Shown one piece after another: positions 10,964 to 21,477 of a stretch of DNA of 64,000 nt. This DNA is from Lentibacillus juripiscarius JCM 12147 (GTDB lineage Bacteria > Bacillota > Bacilli > Bacillales_D > Amphibacillaceae), in NCBI GenBank assembly GCA_001311805.1, contig BBCA01000011.1, positions 1-64,000 of the forward strand. The letters run 5' to 3'. A program made the translations under genes and the position numbers. The notes below the pieces were generated by a model. The model searched no databases. It was given only the letters and a program-made list of their open reading frames with translations, and was not told the origin of the DNA. Every line of letters begins with the position of its first letter. Within the stretch, counting starts at the first letter, position 1.

Positions 10964-11183
10964 GTGCGTGTTCAAAAAGGAGGATAAAAAGGACCAAGAA
11001 TTTCAAGACGGCGCGAGCTCCCGAGTAGCGGAGTGTATGCAAATTAATACATGAGCACAAGTAATACTTCCCTGAATCCGCATCGCACGCCGGGAAAGCG
11101 CTTTTCTTTTCCAAGGAACGGAAAAGCAAGCCAACGAAGAAATTCGATGCGTCATTTTTACCGGACTTTTTGAACAACCTCTA
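10964..11183 (+). repeat. Dispersed element A, copy 1 (~220 bp)
   Basis: Begins GTGCGTGTTCAAAAAGGAGG and ends CCGGACTTTTTGAACAACCT, so the ends carry GTTCAAAAAG as a terminal inverted repeat. Similar copies are at 21140-21297 (+) and 25763-25980 (-). The interior is not conserved as a reading frame. It resembles a small non-autonomous element; no transposase is present. Confidence 0.85.
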
Positions 11184-11208
11184 AAAGGAAATGGGAGATT
11201 GATAGATA

Positions 11209-12429
11209 ATGAAGCGAAACCACCTCAAAATCACTACTTTTGGCATTCTTCTTCTGCTCATCATTGCGATCATACCGCTGTCCACAAAGCCTACAAGCGG
11301 TCAGGAGACACGTGTAGCAAGTCCGCACACAGAAAGGCAAACGACTATAGCCCCTATCGACACGAAGCAGAAAATGCAGCGCTTCACTTATGACTCCGGA
11401 TTAGACTTTGATTATCCCGATGCCGTCAGAGGAATTTATGTCACAGGACCGTCAGCGGGTGGCAAACGTTTTGATAAACTGCTCAATCTAGTTGGCAAGT
11501 CGGAGCTGAATTCGATGGTAATCGACATTAAAGAAGACCATGGGAATTTGACCATTAGTGTTCCGGAAGATTCCCCATACGCTGATGCCGCTACCAATTA
11601 CATTGATGAGCCCCGGAAAATGCTTGAAGTATTGGAGGAAAAAGGCATTTATCCAATAGCCAGAATTGTTGTTTTCAAGGATTCAGTCCTTGCCAACAAA
11701 CGACCGGAACTATCTTTCACCAAAAACGGCGAAGTATGGACGAACGGCAAGGGGGAAGCATTTGTCAACCCGTTTGAGAAAGAAGTGTGGGAATACAATC
11801 TTCAAATCGCGAAAAAGGCAGCTGAACTCGGGTTTCAGGAAATCCAGTTTGATTATGTCCGTTTCCCAGAAGGGTTCGAGCATTACGATGACGAATTGAA
11901 TTACAGCAAGGGTGATTATAAGACAGATGATATGAATAATGTGAAGCGCCGGGTTAAAGCTGTAACCGAATTTGTTCAACACGCCAAGGAGGAACTGGCC
12001 TATTATGACGTGGACTTGGCTGTTGATATTTTCGGCTATACGGCGACAATTGAGGAAGCACCCGGGATTGGGCAGAATTTCTCAAAAATTTCCAGCAATG
12101 TCGACGTCATTTCATCCATGATCTATCCGAGCCACTGGACATCGTATTTTGGCATCGACTTTCCTGATAAGAAACCATACGAGACTGTGACGGAATATGC
12201 AAAAGTCGAAAATGAAATTCTCGGCAAACTGGATAACCAGCCAACATCCCGGCCGTGGATTCAGGACTTTGAGGCACCGTGGCTGTATAGCGGTGCGCCA
12301 ACCCAATACGGAAAAGCCGAAGTGGAAGCACAGATTAAAGCACTGAATGAAAATGGCATTGATGAATTTCTGATCTGGAATGCCGGCAATACGTATACGG
12401 AAAATGTGGACTACACACCAACCAATTGA
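11209..12429 (+). CDS. Secreted putative glycoside hydrolase (DUF4015)
   Basis: Intact 406-residue protein. Residues 1-30 form a signal peptide or N-terminal anchor (KITTFGILLLLIIAIIPLS). The rest matches the putative glycoside hydrolase family DUF4015, a TIM-barrel type: VRGIYVTGPSAGG, SMVIDIKEDHGNL, ARIVVFKD, EIQFDYVRFPEG and WNAGNTYT are its conserved strand ends with acidic residues. Acts outside the membrane on an unknown sugar polymer. Start at ATG 11209 has a weak purine-rich site. Ended by a terminator at 12475. Confidence 0.85.
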   Translation: MKRNHLKITTFGILLLLIIAIIPLSTKPTSGQETRVASPHTERQTTIAPIDTKQKMQRFTYDSGLDFDYPDAVRGIYVTGPSAGGKRFDKLLNLVGKSELNSMVIDIKEDHGNLTISVPEDSPYADAATNYIDEPRKMLEVLEEKGIYPIARIVVFKDSVLANKRPELSFTKNGEVWTNGKGEAFVNPFEKEVWEYNLQIAKKAAELGFQEIQFDYVRFPEGFEHYDDELNYSKGDYKTDDMNNVKRRVKAVTEFVQHAKEELAYYDVDLAVDIFGYTATIEEAPGIGQNFSKISSNVDVISSMIYPSHWTSYFGIDFPDKKPYETVTEYAKVENEILGKLDNQPTSRPWIQDFEAPWLYSGAPTQYGKAEVEAQIKALNENGIDEFLIWNAGNTYTENVDYTPTN

Positions 12430-12474
12430 CAGAAGCAAATCCGGCAGACACGGGCTCAAAACAGATTAATATGT

Positions 12475-12510
12475 AAAAACCGGGTAATTTTGAATAAATC
12501 CCGGTTTTTT
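12475..12510 (+). terminator. Terminator after the DUF4015 gene
   Basis: AAAAACCGGG pairs with CCCGGTTTTTT. Confidence 0.85.
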
Positions 12511-12708
12511 ACATGATAATAGGACCATATAACGCTGATCGGAACACAAGCGAAATAACGCCTCCAAATCCGGTTTAACAAATACAGCAGCAATCGGTAT
12601 AATGAACAACGACGGATGGCCTTGTTCAAGAAGGAAGGAAAAATTATCTGTTCCATACCTTTTTGGAAACTTTGTGTTAGCCGACTACGTATATGAAGGA
12701 GTAGATGT

Positions 12709-13294
12709 ATGAACTGGTATGAAAAATTGAACAAGTATTTTCCAATCGAAGAAATGAAATCGAAGGAACATATGGAAACACTGCTGAAAGAAAAAGGGGA
12801 TGTTTACCACAAAGACGAGGACCCCACCATGTACTAATGTATGCTGAATTTGACAGATTCCTCTTTATTGACTATGTTTGGGTCTCATCACAATCGAGGG
12901 GGCAGGGAACCGGTCATAAACTGATAGAGAAGCTAAAACAGCGCAATAAGCCGATTATCCTGGAAGTAGAACCTGTTGATTACGACGACACGGATAGCGA
13001 GAAACGACTGCACTTTTATAAACGGGAAGGCTTTTCCCATGCGCAATACATCGATTACAATCGCCGTTCACTGGCTACAAATGAACAAACCCCAATGGAA
13101 ATTTTGTATTGGTCCCCGAACGATGAGTCAGAAGAAATGATTTATGAGCAGATGAAAAAATGTATGAGACTATCCACACGTATAAAGATGAAGAATTTTA
13201 TGGTGCAAGCTATGAATCGGTGGATGAAGTGCTCAGTTACGATGAAAGTCGGAGCACCGACGATATCTTTGAAAATCTGACGGAAAGAGCATAA
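12709..13294 (+). CDS. GNAT family acetyltransferase, YjbC-like (frameshifted)
   Basis: About 195 residues. ATG 12709 follows GAAGGAG and reads MNWYEKLNKYFPIEEMKSKE. The frame breaks near 12828, then VWVSSQSRGQGTGHKLIEKL gives the acetyl-CoA loop (R/QxxGxG/A type). A second break near 13160 leads into an acidic tail (YESVDEVLSYDESRSTDDI) ending 13294. Its place directly upstream of spx matches yjbC in B. subtilis. Acceptor substrate unknown. Confidence 0.75.
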
Positions 13295-13308
13295 GAAGCA
13301 ATGGGATT

Positions 13309-13346
13309 AATCGGCCTCTTGCTGTCCAGAAAGCAAGAGGCTGATT
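13309..13346 (+). terminator. Stem-loop after the YjbC-like gene
   Basis: AATCGGCCTCTTGCT pairs with AGCAAGAGGCTGATT; the T tract is weak. Confidence 0.55.
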
Positions 13347-13534
13347 ATTGCCATCTGAATAAGGATTAGTCACCCGAAAGGACTCGGATCAGGTGGATAT
13401 ACGCTGAGACATTTTTTAGACATTTTCAATTAGAAGGTTTAATTAAAAATGATTTGGGGTATCTTACAATTAAATGAGAACATTTTGTGAACACATATAT
13501 TTTTACCAATTTTGACATATCCTCTACCTTTTGA

Positions 13535-13560
13535 TTGACAACTATAGTATAATTATACAT
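13535..13560 (+). promoter_or_regulatory. spx upstream region: palindrome over promoter elements
   Basis: A TTGACA lies at 13535-13540 and a TATAAT at 13548-13553, too close to form one promoter. The 12-bp GTATAATTATAC at 13547-13558 is a perfect palindrome resembling PerR/Fur-type boxes. B. subtilis spx is repressed by PerR and YodB at such a site; assignment here is by analogy. Confidence 0.4.
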
Positions 13561-13651
13561 ATAGGTAATTTAAACTTATTTTAATCTAATAATAAGTTAG
13601 AAACTGTTCACGAAGTGACTATATATTTATCAGATTGAGGAGTGAAGTTAC

Positions 13652-14047
13652 ATGGTAACACTTTATACCTCACCAAGCTGTACATCCTGCAGAAAAGCAA
13701 AAGCATGGCTGGAAGAGCACGATATACCGTTCAAAGAGCGTAATATCTTTTCCGAACCATTGACTCTTGATGAGATTAAGGAAGTATTGCGAATGACAGA
13801 AGACGGTACAGATGAGATTATATCAACACGTTCGAAGGTGTTTCAAAAGCTGGATGTCAATATCGATCAGCTTCCTATGAAAGACTTGTTTCAGTTAATC
13901 CAGCAAAACCCTGGACTTTTGCGCCGGCCAATCATTTTGGACGAGAAACGGCTTCAAGTCGGATACAACGAAGATGAAATCCGCCGTTTTCTGCCGAGAA
14001 CGGTTCGTACATTCCAATTACGCGAAGCACAGCGTCTCGTAAATTAA
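13652..14047 (+). CDS. spx: Transcriptional regulator Spx
   Basis: Intact 131-residue ArsC-family protein. It binds the alpha C-terminal domain of RNA polymerase and redirects transcription during disulfide stress. The redox switch CxxC is at residues 10-13 ([13 protein letters not shown]), and the conserved [16 protein letters not shown] segment carries the Arg needed for activity. ATG 13652 follows TTGAGGAGTG. It lies in the same neighbourhood as mecA and spxH; SpxH (19045) is the adaptor that feeds Spx to ClpXP. Confidence 0.97.
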   Translation: MVTLYTSPSCTSCRKAKAWLEEHDIPFKERNIFSEPLTLDEIKEVLRMTEDGTDEIISTRSKVFQKLDVNIDQLPMKDLFQLIQQNPGLLRRPIILDEKRLQVGYNEDEIRRFLPRTVRTFQLREAQRLVN

Positions 14048-14073
14048 TTTAGCTGACTTCCATCATAAAAGTG

Positions 14074-14112
14074 AAAAACGCAGATCCCTTTATCGTGCAG
14101 GTCTGCGTTTTT
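14074..14112 (+). terminator. Terminator after spx
   Basis: AAAAACGCAGA pairs with TCTGCGTTTTT. Confidence 0.9.
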
Positions 14113-14425
14113 CCTTTAGAAGGACCGGCATAAACCTGTTCTAGTTGTGCAAGTCCAATGAAAATTGGACGGCTAATTTTTACTGAGCTAGTGACAACAG
14201 GGTAGAAATGGGTTAAAATAAGTAATTAACCATTCGAATATAGGCAAATGAATTTTCAATATTGCTTGCTTTATCATACAATAAAGTAAAGCACCATGAA
14301 TGGTTATAATTATGGTTTACAGAGCACACAATAAGCGGATAAATATAAAATAAAAAGCTGTCTCTTCCACCATTTGGATTTGACTTTGATAGTCCGGATT
14401 CTTTACTTGAAGGGAGAGAAATGGG
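14113..14425. other. Intergenic region before mecA
   Basis: AT-rich; short self-complementary segment TCCAATGAAAATTGGA near 14155-14170. No clear promoter or RNA gene recognised. Confidence 0.3.
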
Positions 14426-15119
14426 ATGGAAATAGAACGGATTAATGAGAATACGGTGAAATTTTACATTTCATACGTTGACATGGAAGACCGCGGATTC
14501 CAGCGCGAAGAAATCTGGTATAACCGTGAGCGGGGAGAACAGCTGTTTTGGCAAATGATGGAGGAACTCAATTATAAAGAAGACTTTACGGTAGATGGAC
14601 CGTTATGGATTCAGGTTCAGGCAATGGATAAAGGTCTTGAGATTGTTGTTACCAAAGCACAAATCTCAGGTGACGGCGAAAATATTGAGATTCCGGCTGA
14701 AAATGGCAAGACCGTTGATATCTCTGTCGATGAAAAATTGATGACATGCTAGATGATAAATTTGGAACGGAAAAACCGCAGACGCCGACAGTGAGGAAGA
14801 AGATGATGGTGCATTATCCCTGATTGTCCGCTTTCCGGATTTTGAAGATGTCATCCAGCTGAGCCATTATCTTGAGGACAGCGCGGAAGAACTGGAAAAT
14901 TCGCTTTTCCATTACAACGACGACTATTATCTGTACGTTGCGTTTCCACAGGAGGATGATGACAGACAGGAAGATTTGCTCAGCCAGATTTTTGAATTTG
15001 GGGCTGACACAGAAGTAACCATTCATATCCTTGAAGAATATGGCAAACAAATTATAGAGCAGGATACATTTGCACAGATTCGGTCATACTTCCCTGCCAC
15101 GATTGGACGCTCTGAATAA
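14426..15119 (+). CDS. mecA: Adaptor protein MecA (frameshifted)
   Basis: ClpC adaptor that delivers ComK and other targets for degradation, about 230 residues. MEIERINENTVKFYISYVDM is the family start; ATG 14426 follows GGGAGAG. Breaks near 14752 and 14780 split the acidic linker. The C-terminal ClpC-binding domain reads LIVRFPDFEDVIQLSHYL and HILEEYGKQIIEQDTF and ends at 15119. It sits between spx and coiA as in B. subtilis. Confidence 0.92.
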
Positions 15120-15203
15120 GGGTGTCTTTTTTTGTTGTTTATGCATTTGAAAAAGGAAATAGTCTATCTTTGTCGAATAAGTAACAATGGAGGTGATAAA
15201 TCG

Positions 15204-16393
15204 ATGCTGCAAGCGAAAACAAAGATGGAAAGCTTGTGACATTAGCATCTATGACAAGACAGGAAATAGCCATACTTAAAAAGAGGAACAAGTTTTTTTT
15301 GCCCGACTTGCAGCCAGCAAGTTATTGTGAAAGCGGGGAGCAAAGTCATTCCGCATTTCGCCCATGGAGCCAAAACAGATTGCCCGGCACAGGAAGGCGG
15401 GGAAGGGACATATCACGAAAAGGTAAACTGCTGCTGTTTCAATGGCTGAGAGGGCAACAGCTCGACGTCCGGCTTGAGCCGTATATACCGGAAATAAAAC
15501 AGCGCCCGGATCTCCTGCTCCAGCTGAAGAACAAGACCATTGCCATCGAGTACCAATGTGCAAGAATACCGACCGAACTTGTTGTGAAAAGAAGCCGCGG
15601 GTATGCTCGTGCAGGGATTATTCCCATTTGGATCTTAGGCGCCAATAACTTTCATAGGCGCAGTCGGCAGCAGCTGAAAGTAAATCAGTTTCATCTCCCG
15701 TTTATCCACCAGTTTTCACCCAGTTTCCCGCACACATTGTATTTCTTCTGTCCGGACACCCTTCAGTTCATAACATGTCAGGATTTACATTTCTTTACAC
15801 TGCACCATGTAATAGGAAAGTGGACAATCCGCAAACTGAACGAAATGATTTTCACGGATTTATTTCACTCTTCCTGTTACCCATGCGGACACCTTTTTCA
15901 CAATTGGAAACAGAAGAAGCGCTTGTTCCGTCTGCGCGCACCGGGACATCCGCATGGACGGGAGATGGCATGGCACCAGTGGCTTTATGCCAGACATGCC
16001 AGCAGACAATCGCTGCCATCGCATATTTACCTTCCCGTCGCATCACAGCACTTGATGAAAACACCGCCATGGGATTGGCAGAGCCGTCTTTGCCTGGATA
16101 TTATCGCTCCGCTTGCTCCCGGTGCATCATTCCACTATAAGTCCTGTACACACATGCTGCGCAGCCACTTCCATGCTCCATCATTCTTTCCGCTCATCTC
16201 TTCACCCGTCAATCCGATAAGCGCATACCTTCAGCAGCTTGAAAAATTGCAGATTATCAAGAAAGCATCTTCTTACCATTATATAAAACAGCATCCGCTC
16301 CGCTTTTACGACCATATAGAGGAAGCATTGGCGGGAGATGATCTTTTGATGGTACAGTTAATGAAACAAAATAGTGGCATGATTCCGGGATAA
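15204..16393 (+). CDS. coiA: Competence protein CoiA (frameshifted)
   Basis: About 395 residues. GGAGGTGAT precedes ATG 15204. The opening MLQAKTK shifts near 15225. Near 15300 the correct frame reads FFCPTCSQQVIVKAG..HFAH, the N-terminal zinc-finger-like part of CoiA, before returning to frame near 15420. The nuclease-like core is RPDLLLQLKNKTIAIEYQCA with the Asp..Glu-x-Gln of a PD-(D/E)XK fold. CoiA promotes recombination during transformation. Followed by pepF as in B. subtilis. Confidence 0.88.
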
Positions 16394-16410
16394 TTCGCCA
16401 TACTAACTAA

Positions 16411-16452
16411 AAGAGGTAATTAAAAAGTCCGTCCTCCTTTTTGAACACGCAC
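16411..16452 (-). repeat. Element A remnant, ends only
   Basis: AAGAGGT..AAAAAGTCCG is joined directly to TCCTCCTTTTTGAACACGCA: the two termini of element A without its interior. It sits between coiA and pepF. Confidence 0.75.
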
Positions 16453-16521
16453 TGAAATGAAGGATTTTTGATGGGCCTATCGAATTAGTACAGAGATAAC
16501 GTATGACAGGAGGAATGCACA

Positions 16522-18332
16522 TTGGCTAAAACAGCAAAAGAACTGCCAAAGCGAAGTGAAATCCCGGAAGAACGCAGGTGGAAACTGGAAGATATTTTTG
16601 CAACGGATGAGGAATGGGAAAAAGAACTGAAGGAATTGAAGGGCGATTTTCCATCCATTACCGACTATCAGGGAAAAATCGCTGAATCCGCACAAAACCT
16701 GTATGATGTGCTTAAGCTGCAGGATCAGCTGTCGGAACGGCTGGGAAAATTGTTTACATACGCGCACATGCGCTATGACGAGGATACGACCAATTCTAAA
16801 TATCAGGCACTGAACGAGAAAGCGGAGAACTTGTTGACAGCGGCATCCAGCTCGATGAGTTTTATTGTACCGGAAATTTTGGCAATGGACGATGCAAAAG
16901 TGAAATCTTTTCTTGAAGAAAAAGAAGAATTAAAGCTTTATAGCAAAGTGCTGAATGATATCAGCCGCCAGCGCCCGCATGTTTTGAGTGAGAAAGAGGA
17001 AGCATTGCTGGCAGAGGCATCTGAACCGATGGGTAGTGCCTCCAATACGTTCAGCATGCTGAATAATGCTGATTTGACGTTCCCATCGATAACCAATGAA
17101 GACGGGAAAGAAGTGGATTTGACACACGGCCGGTACATTGGATTTCTGGAGTCTAAAGACCGGAATGTTCGCAAGGCTGCGTTCCAGGCGATGTATGACA
17201 CCTATGGCAAATTCATTAATACGTTCGCCTCCACATTGACAGGAACCGTCAAGGCGGATAATTTCGATGCCAAGGTACACAACTATGATTCCGCGCGCCA
17301 AGCTGCACTGGACAGTAATCACATTCCGGAGCAGGTGTATGACAATCTCGTAGAAGCGGTGAACGAAAAATTGCCGCTGCTGCACCGGTATGCCCGTCTG
17401 CGCAAGCAAGTGCTCGGTTTGGATGAACTGCACATGTATGATATATACACACCGCTTGTCAAAGATGCCGATATGCACTTTCCATATGAAAAGGCACAGG
17501 AATATGTGCAGGAAGCCTTAAAGCCACTCGGTGATGATTATGTCAGCGTTCTGAAAAAAGGATTTGAAAGCCGCTGGATCGATGTGGAAGAGAATAAAGG
17601 CAAACGGAGCGGTGCCTATTCTTCCGGTGCATATGGGACACACCCGTACATTCTGCTGAACTGGCAGGATAAACTGAACGACTTGTTTACCCTGGCCCAT
17701 GAGCTCGGCCATTCCATGCACAGCTATTACACACACAAAACACAGCCATTCCGTTATGGCAACTACTCCATTTTTGTCGCTGAAGTTGCTTCAACAACAA
17801 ATGAAGCATTGCTGAACGATTATTTGCTGAACCATGTGGAGGATGAGAAACAAAAGCTGTTTTTGCTGAATCACTTTCTGGAAGGGTTCCGGGGCACGGT
17901 TTTCCGCCAAACGATGTTTGCTGAATTTGAACACGATATCCATAAGCGGGCACAAAACGGAGAAGCCCTAACCGCGGAGAAACTCACGGAAATTTATTAT
18001 GACCTGAACAAAAATACTTTGGTGACGATGTTGTTTCTGATGAAGAAATCGGCAAAGAATGGGCCAGGATTCCGCATTTCTACATGAACTATTATGTGTA
18101 TCAGTATGCGACAGGCTATTCCGCTGCCACCGCATTAGCCAGCCAGATCCTCAGCGGGGAAGAAGGTGCGGTCGAACGCTACCTGGACTTCCTGAAAGCC
18201 GGCAGCAGTGATTATCCAATTGAGATTCTGAAAAAAGCCGGTGTGGATATGACATCGAAAGAGCCAATACTGGCAGCACTTGATGTGTTTGAGGAAAAAC
18301 TAAATGAAATGGAAGAATTGCTCTTGAATTAG
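16522..18332 (+). CDS. pepF: Oligoendopeptidase F (one frameshift)
   Basis: Cytoplasmic M3-family zinc oligopeptidase, about 603 residues. TTG 16522 follows AGGAGG. The zinc site LAHELGHSMHS (HExxH) with the downstream Glu in FVAEVASTTNE is intact. One break near 18012: across it the protein reads YFGDDVVSDEEIGKEWARIP and continues to VAYMNYYVYQYATGYSAA-type sequence and the stop at 18332. Neighbour of coiA and spxH as in B. subtilis. A terminator follows. Confidence 0.95.
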
Positions 18333-18343
18333 ATGAACTAGAC

Positions 18344-18379
18344 GGGCTGTCACTGGGAACACCACGGTGGCAGCCTTTT
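18344..18379 (+). terminator. Terminator after pepF
   Basis: GGGCTGTCAC pairs with GGTGGCAGCC, then TTTT. Confidence 0.75.
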
Positions 18380-18434
18380 AATAGGAATGGGGGAGATGGC
18401 CGGCGCTGGAAAGCCGGAGCAAGTGCCGGCGTGA

Positions 18435-18616
18435 TTATCCCCGCATGTTACCGCGAAACACATTCCGGTTGGTGAAGGAATAGATTGTAAGGTAAATGGA
18501 TATAAACAGTGCTGGCAACGTAATGAACAGTGGTATGAGACGCATAAGCCCGAACAAATTAAGGACTGCAGTGACAAGTGTGAGCAATAAAAGATAATTG
18601 GCAGCATTTCCCGCAT
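18435..18616 (-). CDS. Small hydrophobic membrane protein, unknown (frameshifted)
   Basis: About 60 residues. GGGAGGCGATCAA precedes ATG 18616, giving MREMLPIIF; one break near 18590 leads to LLLLTLVTAVLNLFGLMRLI and PLFITLPALFISIYLTIYSF, two membrane helices, ending GNMRG. The ribosome site and clean hydrophobic pattern support a real gene. I do not recognise the family. The longer open frame that extends upstream through 18986 overlaps RoxS and is spurious. Confidence 0.5.
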
Positions 18617-18743
18617 TTGATCGCCTCCCAAAGAGAATAATTACCCCCGGTAAACAGTCGGAAGCAGCACACCTGCGCCAGTTCGAACCATTTGGTAAGC
18701 CAGCGCGCAGCTGCAAATTCGTCAATACAGTATATGTGACAGC

Positions 18744-18818
18744 CTTGTGAATTAGAAGTGTGACGTTTTGTGAATGTGTGAACAAACTGTTGTGAAAAAC
18801 AGGTACAGTTGTTATTAT
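18744..18818 (+). promoter_or_regulatory. roxS promoter with Rex/ResD-like sites
   Basis: TTGTGA at 18790-18795 and TATTAT at 18813-18818 are 17 bp apart. Upstream, TTGTGAA occurs three times (18744, 18768, 18790). The copy at 18768-18785, TTGTGAATGTGTGAACAA, resembles a Rex box, and TTTGTGAAT matches the ResD consensus. B. subtilis roxS is controlled by ResD and Rex, so the sites make sense. Confidence 0.6.
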
Positions 18819-18825
18819 AAAAATG

Positions 18826-18946
18826 TGAGATGAGTCACAAACAAAAAACCCCTTTGTTTTGATCATGAAACTTTCTCCCATCCCCCTTTGTTTATACAGA
18901 GTCGGAGAAGGAAAGGATGTACGCTGCCCCGTACATCCTTTTTTAT
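18826..18946 (+). ncRNA. roxS: RoxS (RsaE) small regulatory RNA
   Basis: About 120 nt from a predicted start near 18826 to the terminator GGATGTACG / CGTACATCC plus T run ending 18946. The conserved C-rich blocks of RsaE/RoxS are visible: ACCCCTTTGTTTT and CTTTCTCCCATCCCCCTTTG. These pair with ribosome sites of central-metabolism mRNAs in B. subtilis and S. aureus. It lies between pepF and spxH. Recognised from memory of the RsaE sequence, not by a search. Confidence 0.82.
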
Positions 18947-19044
18947 ATTTTACGAGGACGCAAACCGCGGATATTCCCATCCCCAACCTTCATTTAAAAT
19001 AACAAAAAAGCGCTCAGGAGCGTGATCATTCATGCCCCTAAGCG

Positions 19045-19940
19045 TCAATCCCCAATATATCTCCAAAATGTCCCATATTTAACAGGGATTTTTTCGATGG
19101 TTTGCTGCAATTTTAACTTCTTCAATTCCTTTTCTGTTTTCGCTGCTGACCAGTCGTATACAACGGAAACCTCTTTTGTGCCAACAACTTTGTAAAAGCG
19201 GACAAATTGTTCAAGCGGCGGTTTGCATGAGGGGACAGGGTCTCGCTGTAAAATTTGTTTCAGAACTTGTACGTAAATGTCATATGGATAAAGGCCGGAG
19301 ATTTTTAATGCCTTGTTCTTCCGTTTCCTGATTAAAGAATACAATGGTCGGAATGTAGTCAACTTCCATTTCCTGTGTCAGTTTCAGATCGGACTGGAAT
19401 GCCTTTTTCGCCGATTGTGAATAAAGGTCATTCTGAAACTCGCGCATATCGAGACGGGCATTTTCCGCGCATGTTAACAGTACTTTTTCATCAGAGATAT
19501 CCTGTTTCTTTAAAAAGGCACTTTCCTGCACTTTCCGCAAAAAGGTTTTACCAGCTTTTTTTCCTTGCAATTCCGCTGCTTTAATGGCCAGAGATGCAAT
19601 CCATGGGGAGCTGATGGGGTTATCAATCCATACATCCCCGTCACAGGGCATGCCGGTACGTGAGGCTGTTTTTTCCCATATTTCCTTTAATCGTTTCGGT
19701 TTATCAAATATATCTTTATTTAATGTGTTCAGATGTCCGCTCAAAATGGGCTGCTGTGTAAAGAAGCGGCCATATTCGACGGACAGTTTTTAGATAAGGT
19801 TCCAGTGACCAGCATTCCGGGCACAATGGGTCAACAAAGACATACACTTCCACTGGTTTTTGCACATAATCGATATAGCTATATTTTGACGATGTGTCTG
19901 TTCTGTTTGAGCAGGTGAGCCCAGGCTGATTCCAACGCAC
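19045..19940 (-). CDS. spxH: ClpXP adaptor SpxH (frameshifted)
   Basis: DsbA-like thioredoxin-fold adaptor (YjbH) of about 295 residues that presents Spx to ClpXP. The CxxC motif is clear in [21 protein letters not shown]. Breaks near 19760 and 19310 split it; reading across gives the helical insert [20 protein letters not shown] and the C-terminal domain ending [14 protein letters not shown] precedes the start; ATG 19942 or GTG 19940 is possible because of a local frame uncertainty. The terminal CxxC region is typical for the Bacillus form. Confidence 0.9.
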
Positions 19941-20045
19941 ATCGATTCTCCTTTCTTACACATGCTCAAAAAGCATCGTCCGGGAAGCAGTACGTACTGT
20001 TGCATGCAGACGGCTTTGTTCGGCTGCTTTCCGAAGCATCTTCAG

Positions 20046-20425
20046 TTAATCTGGTGTATTCATCATATGGTGTGCGGTCATAGTCAACTTTTCAAATATA
20101 GCTGAGCGATATGGTTCTTCTATGCCTGTTTCGGTGAGTGCCGCGTCCATGCACGCAAGCCACGCATCACGGCGCTCTGGTGTGATTTCAAAAGGGAGAT
20201 GCCGTCTGCGCATCATCGGATGGCCCCGGTCCTCGGTATACCACTTGGCCCGCCGAAAAACTGTGTTAAAAACAGCCGCTGTTTTCTGGCAGTTTCAGTC
20301 AGGTCCTCCGGGAAAATGGGCGTCAGTTTAGGGTGATTTCCCACACGTTTATAAAATGCTGTTACCAATGTATCGATGGTATCAAATCCGCCAATGGCCT
20401 CGTATATTGTTCCAGTTTTTGTCAT
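20046..20425 (-). CDS. yjbI: Truncated hemoglobin, YjbI family (frameshifted)
   Basis: Group II-type truncated hemoglobin, about 125 residues. Starts MTKTGTIYEAIGGFDTIDTL at 20425. A break near 20245 lies in LTQFFGGP; then YTEDRGHPMMRRRHLPFEIT contains the conserved proximal His region. Ends MMNTPD. In B. subtilis yjbI is next to spxH, and both relate to oxidative or nitrosative stress. The gene is 105 bp upstream of spxH on the same strand. Confidence 0.88.
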
Positions 20426-20483
20426 TGAGCCGTCACTCCTGAATAGTTGTATATATTCTAGCAATAGCGCAGGCGAGAGCGCA

Positions 20484-21080
20484 ACTAATCTGATTGGCCC
20501 GCCGCACCGCTACCTGAGTTTTGCAGCAAAGAAGCGGTGGATTTGTTGGGTGTTTCCCGCTGTTCAATCTGAAATTCATCCAAGAGCTGCTGCATTGCAG
20601 TTTGTCCGGTTTTTCCGATGGCGCTTCCAGTTCCAGTTCATAGTCGGTTTTGCCAAGATACGTGTTATCATCCAGGACGAGCAATACATCGCCATAAGTA
20701 AGTTCGCGCCGATGAGTGGTCAGGCTGCCATGATACAGAAGATCATCTGTATGGATCCCTTTATCAGCAAGCTGGTCTGCAGTTTTATTAGCGTTGGCAG
20801 GCTTTCCGTTCAGCCAGCTGTCCGCTTGCTGTCTTGTCAGCTCATTATGTGTTTCCAAAAGCCCCGTTGAATGCGGTTCTTTCAGGGTCAGTGTGAAGGA
20901 GCCGTCCTTTTCACGGATCCGGAGTGCACATCCATGTTCTTTTAAGGAAAAGTCTGGTGTCTCGAAATAATAGTTCGTCTGTGTGTGTGCTTCTTCCGGA
21001 AAGGGAAGACTAGCCAAAAGACGGTCAAACTCAGATTTGGTCAGCATGTTTTTATATTCAATTTCTATTTCCTGTGTCAT
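20484..21080 (-). CDS. yjbK: CYTH domain protein YjbK (frameshifted)
   Basis: CYTH triphosphate-tunnel protein, about 198 residues. GGAGGTTTACG precedes ATG 21080; the start MTQEIEIEYKNMLTKSEFDR carries the ExExK signature that binds triphosphate and metal. LRIREKDGSFTLTLKEP is another tunnel strand. One break near 20600 leads to a C-terminal tail (QQLLDEFQIEQRETPNKSTA) ending 20484. Likely a phosphatase on inorganic or nucleoside triphosphate; precise substrate unknown. Divergent from relQ as in B. subtilis. Confidence 0.88.
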
Positions 21081-21139
21081 CGTAAACCTCCATCCGTCCA
21101 AGCGAATCAAAAGCTCCGGGCACCGCTATTTCACTAATA

Positions 21140-21297
21140 GTGCATTTAAAAAGGAGGATAAAAAGGACCAAGAATTTCGAGGCGGCGCGAGCTCCCGAGT
21201 AGCGGAATGTATGCTTTTAATACATGAGTAACGGAAAAGCAAGCCAACGAAGAAATTCGAAGCGTCATTTTTACCGGACTTTTTGAACAACCTCTAA
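21140..21297 (+). repeat. Dispersed element A, copy 2 (~160 bp)
   Basis: Same termini as copy 1 but with about 60 bp missing from the interior. It lies between divergent yjbK and relQ. Confidence 0.85.
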
Positions 21298-21477
21298 TAG
21301 TCCCAGCAGCCCTCGGGAACATGTTACTATTGATTTATTATGGCGAATGTTACACAATTATGCAAAGAAAAGCCGTTTCATGTGTTATGATATGAAGAGA
21401 AAATGGATATTTAAAAGGTTGTTTCCTACATCAAAGAACCCTTAACAAAGAATGAGATGACAACAGGTGGTGTAATC

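Noticed and set aside
13360..13420. TPP riboswitch-like CTGAGA segment
   Set aside because: Only the short motif is present; the second conserved half and a thi gene are missing.
18435..18986. Long minus-strand ORF of 183 codons
   Set aside because: It crosses the RoxS sRNA and its promoter; only the last ~60 codons form a plausible small membrane protein.
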